Below, piece by piece: positions 13,435 to 24,410 of a DNA stretch of 64,000 nucleotides. The position numbers and the translations under genes were made by a program. The notes below the pieces were generated by a model that saw only the letters and a list, made by a program, of their open reading frames with translations, did not search any database and was not told the origin of the DNA. The stretch covers positions 1 through 64,000 of the forward strand of contig WNNJ02000227.1 of the NCBI GenBank assembly GCA_012934845.2, read 5' to 3'. This stretch comes from Pomphorhynchus laevis. Lineage: Eukaryota > Acanthocephala > Palaeacanthocephala > Echinorhynchida > Pomphorhynchidae. Every line of letters starts with the position of its first letter. Within the stretch, counting starts at the first letter, position 1.

Positions 13435-13561
13435 ATGTCTCCGTCATGCCTTGAATTATCCTGTGCGTTTTCTGTATACAGTAAAAGCGAAGATGACAGA
13501 TCAATTACAACAGCAAAAAACAACGCTCAAAGTGTTTCAAGCTTTGTTGCTGGAAATGTAT
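13435..13561 (+). CDS. Exon B: short linker exon, tentative
   Basis: A 127-nt segment bounded by AG (13433-13434) and GT (13562, GTAAAA). It encodes about 42 residues ('MSPSCLELSCAF...') of serine-rich, non-repetitive sequence with no domain. Entry phase 0 matches exon A. Ending at 13561 gives phase 1, which matches the best acceptor of exon C. An alternative donor at 13558 (GTATGT) would give phase 0 and break that match. This is the weakest exon in the chain and could be spurious. Confidence 0.4.
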
Positions 13562-14975
13562 GTAAAAATGTTTTATTCAATTTTATTAAACTTACTATTT
13601 TAACAATACCAAATTTTATTTTTAATTTATGTTCTTCAATTTAAGTTTCTTTAAGTTTTGTTGTAGTAATTATACTTTTTATCGAAACATTAAACAAAAA
13701 ATAAAAGCTATAATTGATTTTCAATTATAATATAATATAATATTTAAAATATCCATTAAAATTCTTCTTGCTGGTATAGCTGAACGATAAATGTTTATTA
13801 TAAAACGGCTATAGGTGAGTATCCTCAGGCATATGAACAAAATACTTTCAAAACAAAAAATTGTTACTTTAAATTTTTTGAAAATGTGATGTTTATATTC
13901 AGAATCAACCACGTGCTGTGTCTCACTAAAAATTTAAATTTGCAATAATTCGGAAAATTCTAAATTCGCAAAACAAAAAGTTGAACCAGAAACAAAGATT
14001 TTATATTAATTTGTTAATTGTGATTTAATCACGGAATAAAATTAATCTGTAAATTGTGATATAATTCTAGATTAAAATCAGACTTATTGTCGGGCATTAA
14101 ATACACTTATTTACTAATAAAATAAGCCTCTATTTACTAATAAAATAAGCCTCTATTTATAACTTCATATGATAAATAATATTTTAACACATTAATATTT
14201 AATATAATTAATATTTTAATAACACGTTTTCTGCATCTTTTAGCAAGTGTTGGAATATCGTACTAGAAATGATATAAAAATTGTAATTATCTTGCCTTAT
14301 TCATTTAGCCAGTTTATACCAAGTTTAGCTAATGTATACACTTTGTGATCTTTATAAAGTATTTTAGAAAACAACATTATATTTACTAAAATTAGGTTTT
14401 TTCTTAAAATTATTATAAAATGATATTAATTATTATTAAAAATGATTAAGCATTTTTCTGTTTAAAATTTCGATTTCATGGGTATTTCCTGATTTTAAAT
14501 ACCGCTGTCTAGATTACGGTATGTACATATGTGCGTGCTTAAAATATTTTACTCGAAAGGTAGCAATTCTCGTTTAACAGAAATTTTAATCAAAAGTAAT
14601 GCTTCAAAACTTCCTTTTGTTTGCTGCATCAATAATGAGGATGCAAATCGTGTTTTCGGACAATAATTTGACCAGCTTTATATTTTCGAATATAAAATGG
14701 CATGCTTAGATATAGATTAAACCGACTCGAAACAAAATGTCTGTTGACCTTTTCATATTTTTTAAATAGCAAACACCTGTTATAATTTTTGAAGTGTTTT
14801 AAAAATAAGCTACAAACAGATTTATTTCCTGGAACAGCAGCGATTTCACGTATTATCTTTATCTAGTTCAAACATGGGCGTTATCGTTCGAAGGGTAGTC
14901 TTTCAAAAAGCAGCAAATTTTCGAATAATTGTAAGTATGTAACTTTGGTTTACGATTTTTAAATACGAAATTCAG
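13562..14975. other. Intron B-C, nothing recognised
   Basis: AT-rich intron. The only structure seen is a short direct duplication (AATAAGCCTCTATTTACTAA) around 14120-14160. Confidence 0.4.
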
Positions 14976-15169
14976 CCCAAGGAAGGAGAGAAGACAGAAT
15001 GACCATGAAAATTCTATACTTCATTGACCTTGCTCGTAATTACGAATACATCCGAACAATCATGAAATTTTTTGACGATAACAGAAACATTGTGAAATCA
15101 ATATTTCAGTATATACGACATTATGAGAATCAGTTGCGTATAGGAGAATTAATTCTACACTTACTCAAG
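14976..15169 (+). CDS. Exon C: helical, armadillo/HEAT-like segment
   Basis: Encodes about 64 residues including 'FIDLARNYEYIRTIMKFFDD', 'NIVKSIFQYIRHYENQ' and 'RIGELILHLLK', which read as consecutive amphipathic helices. The acceptor TTCAG at 14971-14975 enters in phase 1, and the donor AAG|GTTTGT leaves in phase 0, matching exon D. The helices continue into exon D, and together they look like an armadillo- or HEAT-type helical repeat region. No precise family can be assigned. An alternative acceptor at 14997 would need a phase-2 upstream exon. Confidence 0.6.
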
Positions 15170-17250
15170 GTTTGTTATTTTTTATTACTTTAAATCTTAA
15201 CACATTTAATTATTTTAATAATATGTTATTTTTTAATAAATTTATTTAAATTAATTAATGTCTTAATTATTTATCATAATTAATCAATTTAATCGTATTA
15301 TTTGTTATTTGATGCAGAAATAATGTAATCGTTGTTTTAATTTAATATCTTTAGTGATAAAATAGTAATTAGGAATTAAACTAAAGTTTTTTTTGGAGTG
15401 TTCATTAATTATAACATTTAGCTGCAGTGAAGACTGATATTTAATCTGTTTGTCAGGAAAATATTTGTTCTGTCTCTTTATTGAGCTTATTTCTAGAAAA
15501 TGGAGAATTGTTTTCTTGTAGACTTTTGAATACATTAATCCCGTTGAGTTGTTTACCAAAGATTAAATTCACTTTCTTTTTGGCATTCATATATTGGGTT
15601 TTGTGTTGATTTTTAAGCACACATAAGTAAAGATCGACATTTTATCGACTATTCATTGGATAATTATACTTTTGAAGAGTTAGCCAGTGTATCAAAAATT
15701 AACTTAAAGATGCCACATTATTCAATCGAATGTCCAGATTCCCAAAATATTTGTCACAGTTAAGGATATCTCAGAATAAACATTACTTTTACTTATCGGT
15801 AATTTCATTGGTTCTCAAAGAGTTCAATAAAGTTTATCTCCATCGGGATTTCATTCAAACCTACTTTAAAAGACGTAAGAGAGCTTTGCTTACTTAAAAA
15901 TTCCAAAATATTTAAATTACGGAGTCAGCCTAATTAAACTACATATTGTTTTTTATTATAATCATAAATAATATTTATTGAATTTTGGGTTGAATAAAAC
16001 CAAAATAAATAATTAAATATAAATTAATTAATATAAATTAATTATAAATCATTAATATATGATTTATAATATAAAGAAAATTTGTATTATGAAGAAAATG
16101 TACTATCCCATTTCTCATAATACCAACATTACAGAGATGTTTCGTGTTGAATTTTGGAATACAAAAATGACGAAATTTTTCATGACGAGAATTTATGTTT
16201 TCGAGATTATTTTACTGTTTTTTAAATCATTGAATGCATTGTTGTTTAAATTTAAACAGTTTATTTAGTGGCATTTCTAACTACATTCAAAGAAATAAAT
16301 CTTCAAAATATACATAAAAATTATATATTTACCTTATATTTCCAACACATCATTTCCTTCTGGAGTACAAAAACGCCTTTAGCATTCACATATATTTTTA
16401 GAAAATTATTGAATTTGAATAGGAATGTAAATGGGAGAGATTTATAACAAATTATTGAATCACTGACTTTTAATCAGTGATTTGATCAGAATTTAATGAA
16501 AATATTAGGATACTTTTAATAATAAAAAATAATATGAATAATATGAATTGCTGAATTTGAAAGATATTGTTTTTTGAAACTTAATAAAAATATGTTTCAC
16601 TATATAAATTGAACATTTTCAATCTTTGAAAAAGATTAATTAATTTCGCTGATTAAAATATTTTTTTGTATAACCTTTTTAAATAAAAAAATTATATTAA
16701 ATAAAATATTATTATTGGCATTTATAGTCTTTCTACCCGTACAACTTGATTATTTCAGAATCCAGTTTTACATGTAATTTCTTCAATTTAATGCTTTTGA
16801 CATCATATAGCGGACTTGTAAGCGTGCAGCTGGCACGCATCCGCCACGTTAAATAAATTATTATATAAGATATACACTTTTCCATATTACCAACCTTCCG
16901 ATTTAGTGGAATCAAATCAATTTTTGAGCATTATTCATCGTAAAGTATTTTACATGCTGTGTAGGTGTCTTCAACCTGCATGCAGATTGAGAGCAACACA
17001 ATTGATTGGTGGCACGGATATAAGAATCGGTGTCACATGAGACCGATTTAGTAAAGTATACTTTTCAAATATAAATGTTTTAAGAATTATTTACGATGTG
17101 TTATAATTAGCATTAATATTAGACATGAACACATAAACGCATATAAAAGTTTAAATTCTATTAGCGCACACAACATATATATAGTGAATATATAGTGAAT
17201 TCTTTCTGCTTTTATCTCTATATACAGTATGTTTATCATGGGTATTCATT
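15170..17250. other. Start of the 12.8-kb intron C-D, nothing recognised
   Basis: AT-rich, with stops in all frames apart from short chance ORFs. A small inverted repeat (AATCGGT/ACCGATT) sits at about 17013-17036. No RNA gene or transposon was recognised before the hammerhead at 17259. Confidence 0.4.
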
Positions 17251-17258
17251 GTATGTGA

Positions 17259-17305
17259 TGCAACTGATGAGGCTTCTCAAAACCGAAACAGTATGCCGTC
17301 TTGCA
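17259..17305 (+). ncRNA. Hammerhead ribozyme, type I, short stem III
   Basis: All core elements are present in order. Stem I 5' strand is TGCAA (17259-17263), followed by CTGATGA (17264-17270). Stem II spans 17271-17284 (GGCTT/AAACC with one mismatch). GAAA lies at 17285-17288. Stem III is a tiny hairpin (ACAG, loop TATG, CCGT, one A-C mismatch; 17288-17299). The cleavage triplet is GTC, and the stem I 3' strand is TTGCA (17301-17305), perfectly complementary to TGCAA. Cleavage is predicted between 17300 and 17301. The very short stem III resembles hammerheads described in Penelope-like elements, and a PLE cluster starts 2.3 kb downstream. The mismatch in stem III may mean a weakened copy. 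Confidence 0.85.
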
Positions 17306-17322
17306 GTGTAGAAGCATGAAAT

Positions 17323-17340
17323 TCTCTATATATAGAGAAA
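17323..17340. repeat. 18-bp perfect palindrome next to the hammerhead
   Basis: TTCTCTATATATAGAGAA is its own reverse complement. It lies 18 bp 3' of the hammerhead stem I and 20 bp before a CAGTCCTGGTTGAATC word that also occurs inverted at 947-962. It may be part of the ribozyme-bearing element or simply an AT-rich palindrome. Confidence 0.6.
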
Positions 17341-17380
17341 AGCAGATAGGTGTAATAGACAGTCCTGGTTGAATCAAACC

Positions 17381-17493
<113 letters not shown>

Positions 17494-17499
17494 CGAATT

Positions 17500-18840
17500 C
17501 TATAAAGATAATCCCAGACATCGGTTTAAAAGTCGTCGAATTATATATAATATTAATGTATATATAACCTACTTATATATTAGGATTTGAAATATCGGTA
17601 TAATGCTAAAGTACGCTAGTTATAACACTTAAATGTGCCTTGTAAAATGATTGATACAAAAATATTGAATTTTTATTCGTTCTCTGTATTGTTCAAAATA
17701 ATTTCTTTGTCTAATTTTACTATAAATATGTCTAAAGCAAAACGTTAGAATGCGACCATGTAAAAATACAAGAAGTAGTGCATATGTTAATGAACTTTGG
17801 GAAATGATTGAAAAATAAAATATTGAGTATCGGTAGTCGAAATGAGTTTCTTCTAATTGAGATTATATCAAATTTTAGATTAAATCAAATGGTATATCGA
17901 TTATTGATATTTTCCACTAATTTTTTATAATTTAATAATGCTTATATTTGTTTAATTATACGTTCGATGTGCTCTTATTTTGTAAAGGGCGTTTAAACAT
18001 CGAGTGTAATAATAAAATAAAAAATTATTGTTCACAAATTTTCGACTATTGCAATAGTCTTTTTCAAGTGGTTTGTTTTGACATAAAAAATTTTATATAT
18101 AATAAAAATGGACGAAACCAAGAATGACGTGCTGATATTTAACTCTACCGATTTTGTAATGTGCTAATAGGGATAACTAACTTCCGATTATCCTTATTAA
18201 TAAAATAAAAAATTATTATCTCCAAATTTTCGACTATTGTAATAGTTATTTTCATGTTTTAATAAAAAATCTATTTTTTGATTTAATAATTTTATAATTT
18301 TTATAATTGTAATATAAAATTATCTATATTTTTATTTTTGTATATAAGCCATAATAATTATTATGGTCTTTTTTTATTTTCGACAAGCAAAGATAAATTT
18401 TCTTAATCTTACAGTTACTTAAATATTTTTTGTCTGGTTTCCATCGGCGACAAATCAGAAATTATTAGTTTTGAGGCTAGGTTTTGTAATCTTTAATTGC
18501 ATTTATTGATAGAGTTATCTCAATTCACCACAATATTTCGCCATTGGCAATATCACAAGAAAATTTTGTTGCTTCTATCCAATCGCATATCTTACCATTA
18601 TAAGTTGCCCGAAACTTTATTACGACCAAAACAATTATTTACATAAAATCCTTGAAATTTACTATAATTATTGCAAAAAATTTCCTCGGAATTTATATTG
18701 GTAATTTGGTATGCTATAAATACTATTCATAAAATAAATAATCAAAATTATTTTATTACAACAAAAAAGAAATTGTTTAATTAAATTTCATAATAATCAT
18801 ATTGACAATATCAAAATATTTCTTAATATATAGTTCTATG
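17500..18840. other. Intron sequence with two related hairpin repeats
   Basis: AT-rich with no coding signal. Two related - strand hairpins lie at about 18005-18055 and 18190-18257. Both contain an AATAAAATAAAAAATTATT tract, then a TTTTCGACTATTG word, and they belong to the hairpin family described at 18843-18998. The region between them is not recognisable. Confidence 0.5.
18005..18257 (-). repeat. Two same-orientation hairpin repeats
   Basis: On the - strand, at 18055-18005: CTTGAAAAAGACTATTGC, AATAGTCGAAAATTTG, then TTTTTTATTTTATTA. The sequence at 18257-18190 is nearly the same (CATGAAAATAACTATTAC, AATAGTCGAAAATTTG). The stem here is GACTATT/AATAGTC, different from the TAGC stems elsewhere, but the frame (TGAARA, stem, CGAAAAT, AT-rich A-tract) is the same. 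Confidence 0.65.
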
Positions 18841-18842
18841 AT

Positions 18843-18998
18843 TTTACAGCGACAAAGAAATTAGTTTAATTGCAAAAATTACATTCGATAGATCTTGCTA
18901 TCATTTTCAAATGATATTACCTTCAAATGAAGATAATAGCAGAAGCTATCGAAACATTGAAAATATTTGGAATTAAACTAATTTTGTTGTTCCTGTAA
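18843..18998. repeat. Foldback element: two outward-facing hairpin repeats
   Basis: Two copies of a roughly 70-bp sequence lie back to back. One is at 18843-18912 on the - strand and the other at 18926-18998 on the + strand, separated by about 13 bp. Each, read outward, runs TGAAGATAATAGC (or TGAAAATGATAGC), loop, GCTATCGAA, variable part, AATTAAACTAATTT, then ...CTGTAAAAT/AAT. The whole therefore has long terminal inverted repeats and could be a MITE-like element or paired termini of a Penelope-like element. Confidence 0.7.
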
Positions 18999-18999
18999 A

Positions 19000-19570
19000 T
19001 TTTATATCAAATATAAAATTATATTTGTTATTTTTAATTAAAACGGAAGATTGATAATTTACTAAAACAATAAAATATTATAAATATTATATATTTATTT
19101 TGTTTTTAACAATTTACGTATTAAATTGTAAAAAATGTATTAAATAGGAATTATAAGAATTTAATTTTATAAGATATTTTCAAATTTTTATATTTTTATA
19201 TAAATATTTTTATATTTTTATAATTTTAATTTATAGTTTAATTTATAATTTATAGTTTCATTATAAATTATTTTGATTATTAAATTTCAAAATTTTTAAA
19301 TTCAATAAATATTAAACTTTACAATATTAAAATAAGGAATTCATTAATTTCTCCCTTTTAGTAGTCCGTGCTGGTTAAAATAAAAATTGCATAATCAGAA
19401 TCGAGAACAAGTATTATTGATCAAAATATAAATAAATAATGATATATAAATATGAAATATAAATAAATATAGATAAATAATTTATTTAAATAATACAATA
19501 TACTTAATTAAATAAAGCAGTTAGTTAAGATACTTTTTTAATTTTAAAAATCGACGACATAAATTTATAA
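19000..19570. other. AT-rich spacer before the PLE cluster
   Basis: Extremely A/T-rich with short simple tracts. Nothing recognised. Confidence 0.4.
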
Positions 19571-19574
19571 ATGT

Positions 19575-19915
19575 GTGAAGATAATGTATAAATCAGATCA
19601 GGACAAAAATGGCATTATGATAAATTCGCCAAAATTACTAGAAAATAAAATGAAATTATACTGGAACATAAATTTTACAAGAAACATATTTTTGCATGAG
19701 CATTTATGCATACCATATAATATAAAATATAATACATTAAATGATGAAATTTTAAGAATTGCAACAATTTTTAACGTAATTAGTTTTCTACAAAATCATT
19801 TAAATAATTTAATAGCTGCATATTTTAAACTAAGTTACTATAAAAATAAAATCAAACAGAAAATAGTCAAATATAGTAAAATAAAATTATTAAAAATAAA
19901 TTTAAACTCTTAAGC
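19575..19915 (+). mobile_element. PLE fragment: RT C-terminal (thumb) part
   Basis: An open stretch of 112 codons with 'FTRNIFLHEHLCIPYNIKY', 'ILRIATIFNVI', 'LNNLIAAYFKLSYYKNKIKQ'. The same block recurs in all tandem units at 20.6-22.4 kb. By position after the RT core it corresponds to the thumb and C-terminal part of Penelope-like RTs. It is not a host gene: the words are repeated many times within the window. Confidence 0.7.
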
Positions 19916-20254
19916 TCGAAGATTTTTATAGATGGATAATAACTGATTAGATTATGTCACTGAGTCTACATATATTTAACTATTCATAAATAAAAAATTG
20001 TCTTAATAATTAATGTAATAACAATGTCGTCATAATTTAACGGATCAAGAAGTGTATATTTGAGATAATTACGGTATACATGAAAACAATCATATGGATT
20101 ATGTATGGTTTAAATACAAACTTGAATTTGAATAAAAAAATGCAGGACTAAACGAAGAGCCAGAACAGGAGAATAAAGTAAAAAATAACTTATATCCTTA
20201 ATAGATATAAACATTTAATTAACATCAATTAAAACTATAATTATTTTTTGACTG

Positions 20255-20560
20255 CACGTGTGTTCCGATGGGTTGTAATAGTATCCCAATTATTGCTGAC
20301 TTGTTTTTAAGCTTTACAGAATATGAATTTGTTCATAAGTGTTTAAAAAATAAATCTAAATTATATACAGATATGAAATATATGTTTCGATACAATGATG
20401 ATAAATAATTGTCTTCAAAATCATTTAAATAATTTAATAGATACATATTTTAAACTAGGTTACTATAAAAATATCATCAAGCAGAAAATAGTAAAATATA
20501 TAAATCAACACAATAATATAAAGAATAAATTTAAACTCTTAAGTGGAAGATATTTTGGAT
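20255..20560 (+). mobile_element. PLE fragment with RT motifs, then thumb
   Basis: From about 20260 the words 'VPMGCNSIPIIADLFLSF' (motif B region) and 'EYEFVHKCLKNKSKLY' are followed by 'KYMFRYNDD' (motif C region) near 20380-20403. The sequence then jumps into the thumb block 'LQNHLNNLIDTYFKLGYY' near 20412-20466. The direct jump means an internal deletion relative to a full element. The same B and C motif words occur in the copy at 56475-56804. Confidence 0.7.
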
Positions 20561-20579
20561 AATAAATAATATAATTTGT

Positions 20580-22375
20580 ATTAGAATAAGATACTTTAAT
20601 AAATATAATACATTAAATAATGAAATTTTAAGAATTGCAACAATATGTAATGATATTGGCTTTCTTCAAAATCATTTAAATAATTTAATAGATACATATT
20701 TTAAACTAGGTTACTATATTCTATGTTACTGGATAATGATGGATAAAAATAGTATAAAGGTTGAATCAGAAAAAAAATTGAATACATATATACCAATATT
20801 TCGAAAAAATTGGTATATATCTAGATATGAACATTAAATTAACATCAATTAAAACTACTTTTAATTTTTATCTCAAAGATGACATATTAAAATTTACAAG
20901 AAACATATTTTTGCATGAGCATTCATGTATACCATATAATATAAAATATAATACATTAAATAATGAAATTTTAAGAATTGCAACAATATGTAATGATATT
21001 GGCTTTCTTCAAAATCATTTAAATAATTTAATAGATACATATTTTAAACAAGGTTACTATATTCTATGTTACTAAATAATGATGGATAAAAATAGTATAA
21101 AGGTTGAATCAGAAAAAAAATTGAATACATATATACCAATATTTCGAAAAAATTGGTATATATCTAGATATGAACATTAAATTAACATTAACTAAAACTA
21201 CTATTAATTTATATCGTAAAGATGACATATTAAATTTACAAGAAACATATTTTTGCATGAGCATTCATGCATACCATATAATATAAAATATAATACATTA
21301 AATAATGAAATTTTAAGAATTGCAACAATATGTAATGATATTGGCTTTCAAAATCATTTAAATAATTTAATAGATACATATTTTAAACTAGGTTACTATA
21401 TTCTATGTTACTGGATAATGATGGATAAAAATAGTATAAAGGTTGAATCAGAAAAAAAATTGAATACATATATACCAATATTTCGAAAAAATTGGTATAT
21501 ATCTAGATATGAACATTAAATTAATTTAATCAAAGATGACATATTAAAATTTACAAGAAACATATTTTTGCATGAGCATTCATGTATACCATATAATATT
21601 AAATATAATACATTAAATAATGAAATTTTAAGAATTGCAGCAATATGTAATGATATTGGCTTTCAAAATCATTTAAATAATTTAATAGATACATATTTTA
21701 AACAAGGTTACTATATTCTATGTTACTAAATAATGATGGATAAAAATAGTATAAAGGTTGAATCAGAAAAAAAATTGAATACATATATACCAATATTTCG
21801 AAAAAATTGGTATATATCTAGATATGAACATTAAATTAACATTAACTAAAACTACTATTAATTTATATCGTAAAGATGACATATTTAAATTTACAAGAAA
21901 CATATTTTTGCATGAGCATTCATGCATACCATATAATATAAAATATAATACATTAAATAATGAAATTTTAAGAATTGCAACAATATGTAATGATATTGGC
22001 TTTCAAAATCATTTAAATAATTTAATAGATACATATTTTAAACTAGGTTACTATATTCTATGTTACTGGATAATGATGGATAAAAATAGTATAAAGGTTG
22101 AATCAGAAAAACATTGAATACATATATACCAATATTTCGAAAAAATTGGTATATATCTAGAAATGAACATTAAATTAACATTAACTAAAACTACTATTAA
22201 TTTATATCGTAAAGATGACATATTAAAATTTACAAGAAACATATTTTTGCATGAGCATTCATGCATACCATATAATATTAAATATAATACATTAAATAAT
22301 GAAATTTTAAGAATTGCAACAATATATAATGATATTGTTTTTAGGTCTTTTTTAAGTGTTATATAGGGACATCTA
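20580..22375 (+). repeat. About 340-bp tandem array built from PLE sequence
   Basis: Five head-to-tail units; the phrase AAACATATTTTTGCATGAGC begins at 20901, 21243, 21558, 21898 and 22237, giving periods of about 342, 315, 340 and 339. A partial unit precedes from about 20590. Each unit reads thumb sequence ('ILRIATICNDIGF', 'NNLIDTYFKLGYY') and then runs straight into the N-terminal RT phrase 'MMDKNSIKVESEKK', so the unit joins the end of the element to its beginning. Units are highly similar, suggesting recent amplification. The 27-bp shorter unit lacks the 'TLTKTTINLY' piece. Confidence 0.85.
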
Positions 22376-22379
22376 TATT

Positions 22380-22975
22380 TTGACAAATAATAGGTGTTCC
22401 AATGGGAGGTGATAGTAGCCCAATTATAGCTGACTTGTTTTAAAAATTTAATAGATACATATTTTATTAAAATATATTTGACGATTTAATTTGTTTCGTA
22501 AAGACGACATTTAAATTTACAAGAAACATATTTTTGCATGAGCATTCATGCATACCATACGATAAAAAATTTAATACATTAAATATGAAATTTTTAGAAT
22601 TGCAACAATTTGTAACGATATTGGCTTTATTCAAAATCATTTAAATAATTTAATAAATACATGTTTTATTAAGGAAATACATCATTAGTATGTTTGCACT
22701 ATTAAGCCCAATTACTATGTAATAGGGCTTCCATATTACTACGTAATAGGGCAGCCGATAGTATGTAATGATATTGGCTTTCTTTTGAATCATTTGAATA
22801 ATTTAATAAATATTTTAAATTAGGTTACTATAAAAATACCATCACACAGAAAATCGTAAAATATATAAATCAAAACAATAATATTAAAAATAAATTTAAA
22901 ATCATTAGCGAAAAATTTTATGGATGGATAATAAATAATATACTTTGTATTAAAATAAGATATTAGATAATCGAA
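22380..22975 (+). mobile_element. PLE 3' part with terminal sequence
   Basis: Starts with 'GVPMGGDSSPIIADLF' (about 22393-22440), then degenerate thumb copies (about 22460-22650 and 22755-22920), then a 3' region with TTTATGGATGGATAATAAAT and AATCGAATTTCATCATAGG. The 3' phrase recurs at 24836-24955 and in part at 20540, so it marks the end of this PLE family. A short tandem phrase with TACTATGTAATAGGGC at about 22710-22755 is unexplained. Confidence 0.65.
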
Positions 22976-23199
22976 TTTCATCATAGGAAATACGTCATTA
23001 GCATGTATTTGGCTCCATTGCTATGTTGGGTCTAGGAATAGCTGCAGAAACTTGATAAAATAGCAGTTCCTCCAAATAACCTATAATCCTTATTATGATA
23101 CATCGTCTGTTATTCATTAGTCAATTCATAAAAATTTACTTTTATTTTAAATTCCAATTTTTTATTTTAACTTGATATAAGTTATAAAATTTTATATAA

Positions 23200-24290
23200 C
23201 TTATTCTTTTGCCGTTAATCCCGTATGGAAGCGGGATTAGTTCTCAATGTACTCGTCCTTTATTTCGCACGGTTATTGGCTTGATCCGATGGCAATCGAG
23301 CAGCTTGCAAATTCTTGTGCAGCGTGTCGAGCCATCGCCGCTTCGGTCGTATTTTCGGATCTTTGCCATCTACCTGGATGCTCAAACCTGCTTTCATCAT
23401 TGAGTTTTCAGTTGCACAAAGAGTGTCGCCGAACTATTGAAGACGGACTTCTTACATTTTTCTTTGATTAGCCAACACTATACTGTTGCCAGATCTCGTT
23501 GTTGCGCACATGGTCAAAGCGAGTTAAATCACTCGTCGATCTCGGTATATTAGTTTCCATGACAGCGATGCAATTTTCATCGCTATTTGTAATTGGCCAA
23601 CACTCGGCACCATATAAGGCCACAGGATGGATCACTTTTCGACATATTTTGGATTTAATACAATTTTTCATACCTCGATCGCACAGAGCACTAGTCGTCG
23701 CACGTCACTTGGTAGAAACATCATTTATTCTCGCATTCACTTCAACTGTAATGGAATCGTTAGCCGAGAGTATCGAATCGAGATATTTAAAGTTTTTGGC
23801 CTGAATCAGATTTGTTTCATCAATACTTACTGTGTCAGTTTCATTCGAATCCGTCGTCAGATACTCAGTCTTTCGGGGATTCAAACGCAATCTAACGGTC
23901 ACTCCATACGGGACTTGATTCGCTATATTCATCTTGTCGTTTGATGTCAAGAAAATATCATCCGCGTAAAGTATTGTATATGGTGCATGACTTTGTATCT
24001 TACTAGTTATTGAATTCATTTCCGAGAATGAACAGAATTGGAGAAAGGGCGCTTCCGTGATGAACTCCGACGGATACTCGAAACGGCTTAAACATTTCGG
24101 CCGGACTTCGTACTTTACTTTTCGAGTCGTGATAGAGCTGGCACATCTTGCGAATCGTTCTGGAACATCATGTAGACCTAGGGTATATCAAACGAGTTCA
24201 TGCGGCACACGATGGAATGCCTTCTCCAAATCAAAAAATGCAACATAAAGGGGTTTGTCTTTGTCTCGATGCTTTTCAATAAAATCTTAT
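23200..24290 (-). mobile_element. RTE-type LINE fragment (RT and C-terminus)
   Basis: On the - strand from about 24290: 'VAFFDLEKAFHRVPHEL' (RT motif A), 'ILYADDIFLTSNDKMNIA' (motif C, catalytic YADD, about 23940-23980), 'LNPRKTEYLTT', 'NFKYLDSILSAN', 'VIHPVALYGAECWPIT', then near 23391-23205 'KIRPKRRWLDTLHKNL' and a 'NNRAK*RTSTLRTNPAS' end. These words follow the order of RTE-clade elements common in nematodes and other invertebrates. Several stops and frameshifts are present, including one in the 'RAKW' block. The 5' half with the endonuclease is missing here. Confidence 0.88.
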
Positions 24291-24340
24291 ATAACAATTA
24301 TTTATTATTTATAAATAATAGAAGTTGTGTAGCTACAAGG

Positions 24341-24410
24341 CCACACTGATGAGGCCGTGATAAGTATACTAAGGTCGAAACGCCTCATTGGGGGGTCTAG
24401 GCGTCTGTGG
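24341..24410 (+). ncRNA. Hammerhead ribozyme, type I, intact core
   Basis: Complete hammerhead. Stem I 5' strand is CCACA (24341-24345), then CTGATGA (24346-24352). Stem II is GGCC (24353-24356) pairing with GGTC (24373-24376) across a 16-nt loop. GAAA lies at 24377-24380. Stem III is CGCCT (24381-24385) with AGGCG (24399-24403), closed by the A15.1-U16.1 pair. The cleavage triplet is GTC, and stem I 3' is TGTGG (24406-24410), fully complementary to CCACA. Predicted cleavage falls between 24405 and 24406. It lies between two PLE 3'-end sequences (22.9 and 24.9 kb) and just outside the RTE fragment, so it is probably part of a PLE terminal region or a retrozyme-like repeat. Confidence 0.92.

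Noticed and set aside
17345-17380. tRNA T-arm-like word (GGTTGAATCAAACC)
   Set aside because: No acceptor stem, D-arm or anticodon arm at suitable positions; the word belongs to the repeat also seen at 947.
19575-22366. Several related + strand ORFs of 67-112 codons as a small gene family
   Set aside because: They are repeated PLE thumb sequences in a tandem array, not independent genes.
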